Shown in pieces: positions 8,521-15,858 of a stretch of DNA of 64,000 nt (positions are counted from its first letter, which is position 1; every line of letters begins with the position of its first letter). Under the pieces are notes generated by a model. It saw only the letters and a list, made by a program, of their open reading frames with translations. It was not told the DNA's origin and did not search any database. Source of the stretch: Alcanivorax sp. 1008. GTDB taxonomy: Bacteria; Pseudomonadota; Gammaproteobacteria; Pseudomonadales; Alcanivoracaceae. Location: positions 18,398-82,397 of the forward strand of contig NZ_JAFMPS010000006.1 in NCBI RefSeq assembly GCF_020667895.1. The letters are read 5' to 3'. Made by a program: the position numbers and the translations under genes.

Positions 8521-9160
8521 TCACGCAGCCATTCTCTCGAATTCCATTGGGCTCAGATAGCCCAAGGCCGAGTGCAGCCTGCTTAGGTTGTAAAATTGGT
8601 TGATGTATCCGGATAGCGCCAGTCGTAGCTCCGTTTCATTTCCAAACTCCTCTCCGTGGATTAGCTCCGCCTTCAGGCTGTGGAAGAATGACTCCATGTG
8701 TCCGTTGTCTGTGCAACGGCCAGGTCGATTCATACTACAACGAATGCCGTGACGCTCAAGCTTATTCTGTAGTATATGTGCGCCACTATCTGGCGACCCT
8801 GATACAGGTCAGGTCCGCAACCCACTGCTGATCCACCGCCGTCGGCGAACCGGCATCCACCCTCAGGTTCTGATGGCGGGCAAAGAACTTCTCTAGGCCG
8901 AGAATCCTCCGGTACAGCGTTGCCGCCCGACCCACCAGGCCTGCATCCCGCATAATACACTCCACACGTTTCTTGCCGACCCGGATACCTTGCCGGGCCA
9001 ATACCTTATGCACCCGCGGGCTGCCGTAGCGCCCATCGCTTTTCTGATGAGCCCGCTCAATGCGCCGGGAAAGCCAGCGATCTTCAAGCGCTCGCGCACT
9101 CGCAGGACGCTTTAGCCACGCATAGTAGCCACTCCGGGAAACCCCGAGCCATGTACACAG
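8521..9160 (-). pseudogene. IS3 transposase OrfB, internal deletion and frameshift
   Basis: From about 9148 the frame reads the start of an IS3-type OrfB (LGVSRSGYYAWLKRP, ...DGRYGSPRVHKVL, ...QQWVADLTCIRVAR) and then stops at 8786. A second frame resumes with PDSGAHILQNKLERHGI and NRPGRCTDNGHMESFFHSLK and ends at 8521. Compared with full-length OrfB, the roughly 50-60 residues between the first and second catalytic Asp regions are missing. The three acidic DDE segments survive in pieces, but the integrase fold is broken, so the element cannot make its own transposase. Confidence 0.85.
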
Positions 9161-9171
9161 GTATATGACGC

Positions 9172-9552
9172 CTAGTTCTCATCCGTGGACTTGGATGAAT
9201 CCAAATCGCTCTGATGTTGTTCCGCCAGATACCGTTGCCACTTTTCTAGGAGATCGCTCTCCTTCTTGAGGCGATCGTTCTCCCGCTTCAGCGGAGCCAT
9301 CTCGTTGAGCTCTGCAGTACTAGGGGTTTTGGGATTCTTCATCACTGATACACGCTTGCGGCCGTCAGCCCTGATCTTGCCTTCCCGGTACTCTTTGCGC
9401 CAGCGCGACAGCATGAAGGGGTGAATGCCCAGTCCCTCGGCAACTTGCTGGATCTGAATCCCTTCCTGATAGCTCATCTCGACAGCACGGATCTTGAACT
9501 CGTCCGCGTACCGCCAGGTCTTTCTCGGATTGTTGTACTTCGGTATTTCCAC
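9172..9552 (-). CDS. IS3-family transposase OrfA
   Basis: 126 aa. Helix-turn-helix at residues 15-55 (FKIRAVEMSYQEG...HPFMLSRWRKEY) and a C-terminal leucine-zipper-like segment (LKRENDRLKKESDLLEKW), as usual for IS3 OrfA, the DNA-binding and multimerisation half. It normally joins OrfB by -1 frameshifting near its end. GTG start just after AGGAGG. Intact, although OrfB is broken, so OrfA alone could act as a regulator of related copies. Confidence 0.88.
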   Translation of the reverse strand: MEIPKYNNPRKTWRYADEFKIRAVEMSYQEGIQIQQVAEGLGIHPFMLSRWRKEYREGKIRADGRKRVSVMKNPKTPSTAELNEMAPLKRENDRLKKESDLLEKWQRYLAEQHQSDLDSSKSTDEN

Positions 9553-9598
9553 ACCTCCTCGGTTAGGAGAAGGTGTCCACTAAATCGGGGGAACTACA

Positions 9599-9619
9599 TT
9601 GTCGCGTGCATGGCCTTGT
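9599..9619 (-). other. attC right arm between IS3 and IS110
   Basis: The 21 bases between the two elements (…GTGCATGGCCTTGT) match the core-proximal arm of intact attC sites (for example CGGTGCAGTCGCTTGTTA at 11733-11750). Joined to TAGGC at 10828-10832 it restores the core CCTTGTTAGGC. Thus IS3 lies inside the arm and IS110 inside the core of what was one attC, or of two fused ones. Confidence 0.55.
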
Positions 9620-9660
9620 ATGATCGAAAAGCCCCCATTTTGACTGTCTCCCCGATCGCG

Positions 9661-9818
9661 ATAAGGTGAGGCCCAAACCTGTAGCCGCAGGTTTTCAGTG
9701 TGGTAGCCCGATGCTTTGCCGGCGCCCGAGTGAGCCCGTTAACAAGCCGGGGCACCACACTGATTCGTTTGTCTAACTCGAACAGTCGAAAGAGCCTCGA
9801 GCTCGAATGTAGCAAGGG
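9661..9818 (+). ncRNA. candidate bridge (seek) RNA of the IS110 element
   Basis: The order of hairpins matches described IS110 bridge RNAs: a 5' stem-loop (AAACCTG 9675-9681 / CAGGTTT 9688-9694), a large loop closed by a perfect 9-bp stem (CAGTGTGGT 9696-9704 / ACCACACTG 9754-9762), and a third loop closed by ATTCG/CGAAT (9763-9767 / 9804-9808) with an inner CTCGA/TCGAG stem. In the large loop, TTAACAAG (9739-9746) is complementary to the attC core CTTGTTA. The 5' side of the same loop has TGCTTTGCC, similar to the left target flank TGCATGGCC. In the third loop, ACAGTCG (9782-9788) is identical to the last bases of the element before its right CT. RNA production is inferred. Confidence 0.6.
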
Positions 9819-9821
9819 TGA

Positions 9822-10784
<963 letters not shown>

Positions 10785-10826
10785 ATTAAGTCGGCTACGG
10801 GGTTGATTTGGGATCACAGTCGCTTG

Positions 10827-11228
10827 TTAGGCAAGCTCTGTAATGGAATCTTCATAGTTAACTCTTCCACGAACCACATACCTGGCTTCAGCAGTTAACT
10901 GGGCGCCGTCCGAGAATATGGCGTTTGTGATGATAAAAACCTTTGGCGGAGCAGACCCCATAAAGACTCTAGCAATTATAGACTCGCCACTTTCAAAAAG
11001 TTCTTTCTCGATTTCAGCGTTAAAGACCAGGCGCTCAAAGAGATCGCTAGGCCTTTGGTACGAAGAATCCGTAGCCTTCAATTCGATCTTTCTCGGCGGT
11101 TCACCTTGCTCGTCGAACCAGAGGTCAAAGCCTTGGTCACCCGCAGCCTTGTCTCTGAACGTACACGTTGGATGACTGAATTCGGTTAGCAAGTACGCCC
11201 TTGCTTTGTCTTCAATAGCTCGAGTCAT
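10827..11228 (-). CDS. cassette gene: possible PD-(D/E)xK nuclease-fold protein
   Basis: 133 aa, cytoplasmic, no family recognised with certainty. The middle has GDQGFDLWFDE...PPRKIELKAT: an Asp, then a beta hairpin ending in ExK, then a helix. This is the core pattern of PD-(D/E)xK enzymes and related DUF3883-like domains (Glu-Leu-Lys as the E-x-K). The remainder (FERLVFNAEIEKELFESGE, then IIARVFMG) fits the alternating helix/strand order of that fold. It is a gene cassette: start ATG lies 8 bases after the GTTAGGC core of the attC upstream, and the stop lies in the next core (GCCTAAC). That downstream attC is interrupted by IS110. Confidence 0.6.
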   Translation of the reverse strand: MTRAIEDKARAYLLTEFSHPTCTFRDKAAGDQGFDLWFDEQGEPPRKIELKATDSSYQRPSDLFERLVFNAEIEKELFESGESIIARVFMGSAPPKVFIITNAIFSDGAQLTAEARYVVRGRVNYEDSITELA

Positions 11229-11236
11229 ATTTGTCT

Positions 11237-11329
11237 GCCTAACGACTCAGTAACCGGCGGCTGGAACGAAGCGAAGCGCAGTGCAAGCCGTCCGGCGCCG
11301 CAGGCGCGTAGTTGACTGGCTTGTTATGT
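11237..11329 (-). other. integron attC site
   Basis: Core GCCTAAC (11237-11243) and opposite core GTTATGT (11323-11329), 93 bp. The interior has complementary CGGC/GCCG-rich arms and a GAAGCGAAGCGC loop typical of attC. It lies between two minus-strand cassette genes, whose orientation fits attC after the stop of the upstream gene. Confidence 0.8.
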
Positions 11330-11333
11330 GCTT

Positions 11334-11642
11334 TCATGGGTAGCCCACCTCGTGCATTAGCCAATGCTCGTCCACGTATTTTCGGCGCCCGTCGGGGGTA
11401 AGAGTAAAGCCAATACAGTCCGTGGCGCCAATGCACTTAAAGAAGTACCACTTTGTCAGTTGAACCACCAGAAGCACCTCTTGATCAGGAAAAATCTCCG
11501 CCCAAACTGCTGGAAAGTATCTCTTCCCTTCAATGCTGATCGGAGCCATCTTTCTCCACTTCACGGACGATACTTCCTCGTAAGACAGGTCATCATAGTG
11601 AGACCGCATTTCCTCTAGTGCACTCCTAACGCGTGGATTCAT
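11334..11642 (-). CDS. cassette gene: hypothetical protein
   Basis: 102 aa, soluble, mixed alpha/beta; no recognised family. Features: a charged helical N-terminus, then PISIEGKRYFPAVWAEIFP and EVLLVVQLTKWYFFKC strands, and a C-terminal YVDEHWLMHEVGYP. Start 11642 is used because the frame upstream (to 11708) translates the attC site itself: the same spurious peptide KPPxKIYPVS appears upstream of the LRR cassette at 41.2 kb. Complete cassette with attC on both sides. Confidence 0.55.
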   Translation of the reverse strand: MNPRVRSALEEMRSHYDDLSYEEVSSVKWRKMAPISIEGKRYFPAVWAEIFPDQEVLLVVQLTKWYFFKCIGATDCIGFTLTPDGRRKYVDEHWLMHEVGYP

Positions 11643-11648
11643 AGACTC

Positions 11649-11753
11649 ACATAACGACCGGCTCACCGGGTAAATTTTTGTTGGCGGCTTTTGTGCGGCT
11701 TCATGCACAAAAGATGACAGCGGAAATTTGTCCGGTGCAGTCGCTTGTTATAG
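11649..11753 (-). other. integron attC site, long form (twin of 41210)
   Basis: 105 bp between ACATAAC (11649) and GTTATAG (11747). It folds into a long imperfect hairpin: CACCGG/CCGGTG, AAATTT/AAATTT and TTTTGTGC/GCACAAAA pair around the centre. Nearly identical over about 95 bp to the attC at 41210-41314 in the second array. Confidence 0.85.
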
Positions 11754-11754
11754 C

Positions 11755-12150
11755 TCATGCTGCCACCAGCAAAGCAATAACAGAAACAATCAATGCAAGT
11801 ATTGCGATGAATGTATTGGCTCCTGGATTAAGATTCAAATAACGCATAAATCTCTCAAAACCACTTTCTAAGCCTATGCTATATCCAGTTTCTGTAATGA
11901 AGTATGTTCCATCTGGATGCTCTTCCAATAGGCCTCTTGCTACAAGCTCTTGAAACACTGATTCCAGTCCGTCTCCTAAAGTGTCGCCAACGTAGTGTGC
12001 TTGCAGGATCCTCATTAGCGCTGGTTCATCGGCTAGAATGCTGTAGCTAAAACACCATTCAGACAATTTGCTTACAGACTGGCCATGTTCTTTTTTATAT
12101 AGAACACAAAGCTCTCTGAGAAGTTTTCTAATGATTTTATTGCTTAGCAC
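11755..12150 (-). CDS. cassette gene: hypothetical protein with C-terminal membrane helix
   Basis: 131 aa. The first 90 residues are helical with a winged-helix look (…LVARGLLEEHPDGTYFITETGYSIGLE, strand-turn-strand wing), followed by a single C-terminal hydrophobic helix (FIAILALIVSVIALLVAA), so it would be a tail-anchored inner membrane protein. No family recognised. GTG at 12150 is chosen: AAGGAGAG lies 6 bases upstream, while the ATG at 12180 lies within the attC. Confidence 0.6.
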   Translation of the reverse strand: MLSNKIIRKLLRELCVLYKKEHGQSVSKLSEWCFSYSILADEPALMRILQAHYVGDTLGDGLESVFQELVARGLLEEHPDGTYFITETGYSIGLESGFERFMRYLNLNPGANTFIAILALIVSVIALLVAA

Positions 12151-12164
12151 GTTCTCTCCTTGAG

Positions 12165-12238
12165 CTATAACGACCTGCACAGCGGCGCACGATGTGCGTC
12201 CGGGCCCAAAGGGCCTTTACTGGTGCTGCTTGTTATAT
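12165..12238 (-). other. integron attC site
   Basis: 74 bp from CTATAAC (12165) to GTTATAT (12232). Arms GACCTGCACAGC / GCTGGTGCTGC-like and a GGGCCC-AAAGGGCC centre can fold as a hairpin. Placed between two same-strand cassette genes. Confidence 0.7.
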
Positions 12239-12558
12239 GCTGCACAGTAGTAGCTGGAACGCAGATACCGACCCAATGTACTACTAGCAGCCCCCGAATC
12301 AATGCTCATGCCTTGATGCGCTTTGTTCAAGGCTACGATCAACTCTCTACTCCCCACATTCGCCTCTTGATCGAGACATCCAATGGAGCGAAGTAGTTCA
12401 GTGCTACTGTATGAGTACCCCGACACCCAAAGCATGGTCTCCATTTTCGAGCCACCCTCGAGATCGAACTCGATCAAGTCAGGCCCCCAATCGTCGGATG
12501 AAAGTGCCTGGCCTGGCATAACTAAAGCGAAGATTGTGATGATCTCTCTTAGCTTCAT
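12217..12558 (-). CDS. cassette gene: secreted protein, possibly Rap1a/Tai-like
   Basis: 113 aa with a signal peptide (about residues 1-19, cleavage after GQA). The mature part has the order WVSGY ... CLD ... SRELIVALNKA ... LRSSYYC, with two cysteines that could pair. This resembles the Rap1a/Tai type VI immunity fold and related small periplasmic proteins, but the match is by pattern only. Complete cassette; the 3' end runs into its attC. Confidence 0.55.
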   Translation of the reverse strand: MKLREIITIFALVMPGQALSSDDWGPDLIEFDLEGGSKMETMLWVSGYSYSSTELLRSIGCLDQEANVGSRELIVALNKAHQGMSIDSGAASSTLGRYLRSSYYCAAYNKQHQ

Positions 12559-12561
12559 GGC

Positions 12562-12616
12562 ATATAACGCTTAACTCAGCCGACGCGAAGCGATCGGCTG
12601 CAGTTTCTTGTTATGT
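12562..12616 (-). other. integron attC site, short form
   Basis: About 55 bp ending in GTTATGT (12610-12616), with GCTTAAC at 12569. The centre CAGCCGA-CGCGAAGCG-ATCGGCTG is a clean stem-loop. The stop of the next cassette gene (12571) lies inside it. Confidence 0.7.
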
Positions 12617-12948
12617 GCCTCAATCTGCTCCATGCAGATGTGGGCCTGTTCTTGCCATGCTTTCACCTTCGCCGGCCAAGCCTTCATCAACGCATCCTCT
12701 TGCTTCCAGGTTAAGGGGCTCAAGAATTCATCTGCCTCTTTGAAGAGACGCTCGATGCTCTCAGCGGTGTCAGGCGGAATCAGACCTTCCTCAACTGCCC
12801 CGCTGAGATAGTCAAGAACAATGAAATCAAAGTTCTCATCCATCACCGATTCAGAGCCAGACAGCAAAGCCAGTCTTTCTTCGTGATCCGCGCAGATAAC
12901 CCGCAATCCATCAAGAACCACTTTTAGATTAAAGCTCATATCGCTCAT
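12571..12948 (-). CDS. cassette gene: hypothetical acidic protein
   Basis: 125 aa, soluble, strongly acidic and mostly helical (…DFIVLDYLSGAVEEGLIPPDT, …LFKEADEFLSPLTWKQEDALMKAW). No family recognised. The C-terminal residues are encoded by the attC. It is the array-proximal cassette: the sequence before its start carries GTTATGTGC at 12951-12958 (reverse), a core junction. Confidence 0.55.
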   Translation of the reverse strand: MSDMSFNLKVVLDGLRVICADHEERLALLSGSESVMDENFDFIVLDYLSGAVEEGLIPPDTAESIERLFKEADEFLSPLTWKQEDALMKAWPAKVKAWQEQAHICMEQIEAHNKKLQPIASRRLS

Positions 12949-12950
12949 AG

Positions 12951-13033
12951 CACATAACAGTTATTAGACAGCGTGCTGTGTTTCCAGAAAAAAGCAGCAT
13001 GCTGTCTAACTCCGCTCTGATCCGATTGTTGGT
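12951..13033 (-). other. proximal boundary of cassette array 1 (attC or attI-like)
   Basis: Contains the junction core GTTATGT (12952-12958 on the minus strand) and a 15-bp inverted repeat with one mismatch (TTAGACAGCGTGCTG 12962-12977 against CAGCATGCTGTCTAA 12994-13009). No integrase gene is nearby. It could be a divergent attC, an attI, or simply a hairpin. Confidence 0.4.
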
Positions 13034-13154
13034 AGGGATTATTCAACAAAATCAACGCCCCGCGTGTAAGCCATTTCTTACACTGCCGAAAAACACAGCA
13101 GGGGCTGCTATCTAATTATTTATACTGTACAGATGGATAGTATTGTGTGCTGCC

Positions 13155-14090
13155 TCAAGCCCGTTCCGTCGGAAACGCTAGTAGCTCCCGTATATCGCCA
13201 AAGCCAAGCTGCGCCATCAGTACTCGATCAAGCCCCATGGCCACACCGCTGCAATCCGGCAATCCGTGTTGCAGTGCGGCGAGCAGGTGGGGGTCGGCGG
13301 TCATGTCGCGCTGGCCGTGTTGCTGGCGTAGCTGGCGATCCTGCTCAAAGCGTGCTGCCTGTTCGTTAGCATCTGTTAGCTCGTGGTAGCCGTTGGCGAG
13401 TTCATAGCCGCCAAAATAGATTTCGAAGCGCTGGGCCACCCATTCGCCGTCGTGGTCCTGATGTTTGCGCGCCAGGGCGGCAGCCCAGCCGGGAAAATCA
13501 TCGATTATTACCAGTTGGTCTTTTGCCAGGGCCGGCTCGACCACGGTGGCCATCAGCCAGTCCACCAGGGCCGGTTTGTCGAGTCCGTCCGGGGCGCCAT
13601 TTTGCTGCGCCCGCTGGGTCAGTTCGCTGGCGGATGCGGTGAGCGGATCAAGTTCGGTGTGCTGGTGGAATACGTCGCGAAAGTGATGGCGGGTTACCGC
13701 AACAGGTTTCAGTAGTGGCGATAGCAGCGCCACGCATTCATTAATTAGCTGATCCAGAGAAAAGCCTGGCCGATACCATTCCAGCAAACTGAATTCAGGA
13801 TTGTGCCGCTGTCCGGCCTCGCCGTGGCGAAATACCCGGCTGATTTGCCAGATCGCGCCGCTGCCGGCGGCGAGCAGGCGCTTCATATGATATTCGGGGG
13901 AGGACTGCAGGAAGCCGTAGCCGGGAACTTCGATGCACTGGATATGCAGATCAGTGACGCCGTGGCGCGCCAGACAGGGGGTTTCTACTTCGAGAACATT
14001 GCGCTCGGCAAAGAACGCACGAACTTGAGCGAGTAGACTGGCGCGCGCGGCGAGGGCTTCGCGAGCCGTGGCCGGGCGCCAGTCTGTCAC
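13155..14090 (-). CDS. epmA: EF-P-(R)-beta-lysine ligase EpmA (GenX/PoxA)
   Basis: 311 aa, the size of EpmA: a class II aminoacyl-tRNA-synthetase catalytic core of the LysRS type without an anticodon domain. Motif 2-like FRHGEAGQRHNPEFSLLEWY and motif 3-like CSGVAMGLDRVLM are present. It activates (R)-beta-lysine and attaches it to Lys34 of EF-P. It begins 3 bases after efp on the same strand and is surely translated from the same message. Together with efp and the divergent epmB it gives all but the EpmC hydroxylation step. Confidence 0.95.
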   Translation of the reverse strand: MTDWRPATAREALAARASLLAQVRAFFAERNVLEVETPCLARHGVTDLHIQCIEVPGYGFLQSSPEYHMKRLLAAGSGAIWQISRVFRHGEAGQRHNPEFSLLEWYRPGFSLDQLINECVALLSPLLKPVAVTRHHFRDVFHQHTELDPLTASASELTQRAQQNGAPDGLDKPALVDWLMATVVEPALAKDQLVIIDDFPGWAAALARKHQDHDGEWVAQRFEIYFGGYELANGYHELTDANEQAARFEQDRQLRQQHGQRDMTADPHLLAALQHGLPDCSGVAMGLDRVLMAQLGFGDIRELLAFPTERA

Positions 14091-14093
14091 CGA

Positions 14094-14663
14094 TTACTCC
14101 TTGACGCGGCCGACGTATTCGCCAGAGCGGGTGTCCACTTTGACAATCTCGCCAGTCTGGACAAACAGCGGCACTCGCACCACCGCACCGGTGGCCAGTT
14201 TGGCGGGTTTGCCGCCGGTGCCGGCGGTATCACCTTTGACACCCGGGTCGGCTTCGATGATTTCCAGTTCGACAAAATTCGGCGGGTAAACCACCAGCGG
14301 CACACCATTCCACAGCGTCACCTGGCAGTTGTCCTCTTCCTTCAGCCACTTGGCACTATCGGCAACGGCGGCTTCGCTAGCAGCCAGCTGCTCGAACGAG
14401 GTCGGGTGCATGAAGTGCCAGAACTCGCCGTCGCTGTACAGGAATTGCATTTCCTGATCGACAACGTCGGCACCTTCCAGCGTATCGCCGGAACGGAAGG
14501 TGCGTTCCCAGACCTTGCCATTCTTCAGGTTGCGCAGACGCACCCGGTTGAAAGCCTGTCCTTTGCCCGGTTTAACGTATTCGTTCTCGAGGATGGCGCA
14601 GGGGTCGCCGTCGAGCATTACTTTCAGACCGGGTTTGAAATCGTTGGTAGAATAGTTGGCCAT
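14094..14663 (-). CDS. efp: translation elongation factor P
   Basis: 189 aa, three-domain EF-P. The modified residue is Lys34 in VKPGKGQ at the tip of domain I, the Lys-type (not Arg-type) loop that fits EpmA/EpmB modification next door. EF-P relieves ribosome stalling at polyproline stretches. The start codons of efp and the divergent epmB are only 27 bases apart, so their promoters overlap or one lies inside the other gene. Confidence 0.97.
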   Translation of the reverse strand: MANYSTNDFKPGLKVMLDGDPCAILENEYVKPGKGQAFNRVRLRNLKNGKVWERTFRSGDTLEGADVVDQEMQFLYSDGEFWHFMHPTSFEQLAASEAAVADSAKWLKEEDNCQVTLWNGVPLVVYPPNFVELEIIEADPGVKGDTAGTGGKPAKLATGAVVRVPLFVQTGEIVKVDTRSGEYVGRVKE

Positions 14664-14690
14664 TGGTCACCTGTTGCAGGGTCGGATCCC

Positions 14691-15713
14691 TTGAAAGAGC
14701 GCGCAATCATAGCGCAGACGCTGCCGCCCCGCGACTGGGACGGCAGCGCTGCCGATATCATCACTGATCCGGCCGAACTTCTGCGGCTTGTTCAGCTCGA
14801 TTCTGCCTGCCTGCCAGCGGCGCTGGCCGCTTCCCGGGACTTCCCCTTGAGAGTGCCGCGCAGCTACGTAAAGCAAATGCGCCTGGCCGATCCTGCGGAT
14901 CCATTGCTACTGCAGGTGCTGAGCCGGGCCGAAGAGCTGGATGAGGTGCCAGGCTATAGTGCGGATCCGCTGGAGGAGGCCGAGCACACTCCAGTGCCGG
15001 GCATTTTGCATAAATATCAGGGCCGGGTGCTGCTGATGGTCACCGGGGCATGCGCCATTCATTGTCGCTACTGTTTTCGCCGTCATTTTCCCTATAGCGA
15101 GCATCTGCCTACGCGGGATCGTCTGGCCGCTGCTCTGGACTGGCTCGCCCGGCAGACGGATATTAGCGAAGTCATCCTCAGCGGCGGAGATCCCCTTAGC
15201 GTCACCGACCGTCGTCTGGCAGAGCTGCTGGCCGCGTTACAGGCAATTCCGCACCTCAAGCGGCTGCGTATCCACAGTCGTCTGCCGGTGGTGATGCCGG
15301 AGCGTGTAAGTGAGTGCTTGCTAGCCATGCTGGGTGCTTCAAGGCTGAAGCCGGTTATGGTGGTACATGCCAATCATGGTGCTGAATTAGGGCCAGAGGC
15401 GGGCGCTGCGCTGGCCGCTCTGGGCGCCGCCGGGGTGCAATTGCTGAACCAGTCGGTGCTGCTGCGCGGGGTTAATGATGACGCGGCCACGCTGGCCGCC
15501 CTGAGTGAGCGATTGCTGGAGGTGGGCGTGTTGCCCTATTACCTGCACCAGCTGGATCGGGTGGCGGGGGCAGCCCACTTCGCTGTCAGTGACCAGCAAG
15601 CGCTGCAACTGCTCGTTGAACTGCATGCCAGATTGCCCGGTTACCTTGTCCCCAGGCTGGTTCGTGAGGAGTCCGGGGCGGCAGGTAAGACGCTGCTTGA
15701 GACTTCTGGTTGA
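14691..15713 (+). CDS. epmB: EF-P lysine 2,3-aminomutase EpmB (YjeK)
   Basis: 340-aa radical SAM enzyme. The cluster motif is CAIHCRYC (CxxxCxxC); the family's N-terminal DxxDLLRL-like stretch (ITDPAELLRLVQL) and the HSRLPVVxPxR segment are present. It makes (R)-beta-lysine from lysine for EpmA. No ATG fits the family start: TTG at 14691 is chosen because it gives the usual length; the frame upstream runs antisense through efp. Confidence 0.93.
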   Translation: MKERAIIAQTLPPRDWDGSAADIITDPAELLRLVQLDSACLPAALAASRDFPLRVPRSYVKQMRLADPADPLLLQVLSRAEELDEVPGYSADPLEEAEHTPVPGILHKYQGRVLLMVTGACAIHCRYCFRRHFPYSEHLPTRDRLAAALDWLARQTDISEVILSGGDPLSVTDRRLAELLAALQAIPHLKRLRIHSRLPVVMPERVSECLLAMLGASRLKPVMVVHANHGAELGPEAGAALAALGAAGVQLLNQSVLLRGVNDDAATLAALSERLLEVGVLPYYLHQLDRVAGAAHFAVSDQQALQLLVELHARLPGYLVPRLVREESGAAGKTLLETSG

Positions 15714-15858
15714 TTTACAACACCTTGGCCAATGCCTTAAAGTTCTGTTTCTAGCACAAAGCAAAATAAATCAAGCGCTTGTCTGGGTTTATTAATACGT
15801 TGCCTGAGAAGGATGTCGGGCTCCAGAGAGCGCTCCCTCACCTGAGGATTTGGTTGGC

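Larger units (their letters stand above)
8487..9598 (-). mobile_element. IS3-family insertion sequence (decayed)
   Basis: About 1.11 kb element reading on the minus strand. Terminal inverted repeats begin TG and match imperfectly: left TGATCTTCCCC...TGGACAC, right (reverse complement) TGTAGTTCCCCC...TGGACAC. It contains orfA (intact) and orfB with a large internal deletion. No clear target duplication. It is inserted inside an attC site of the cassette array. Confidence 0.85.

Noticed and set aside
13062..13082. GTGTAAG/CTTACAC hairpin after epmA as a terminator
   Set aside because: No T-run on either strand; evidence too weak to list as a feature.
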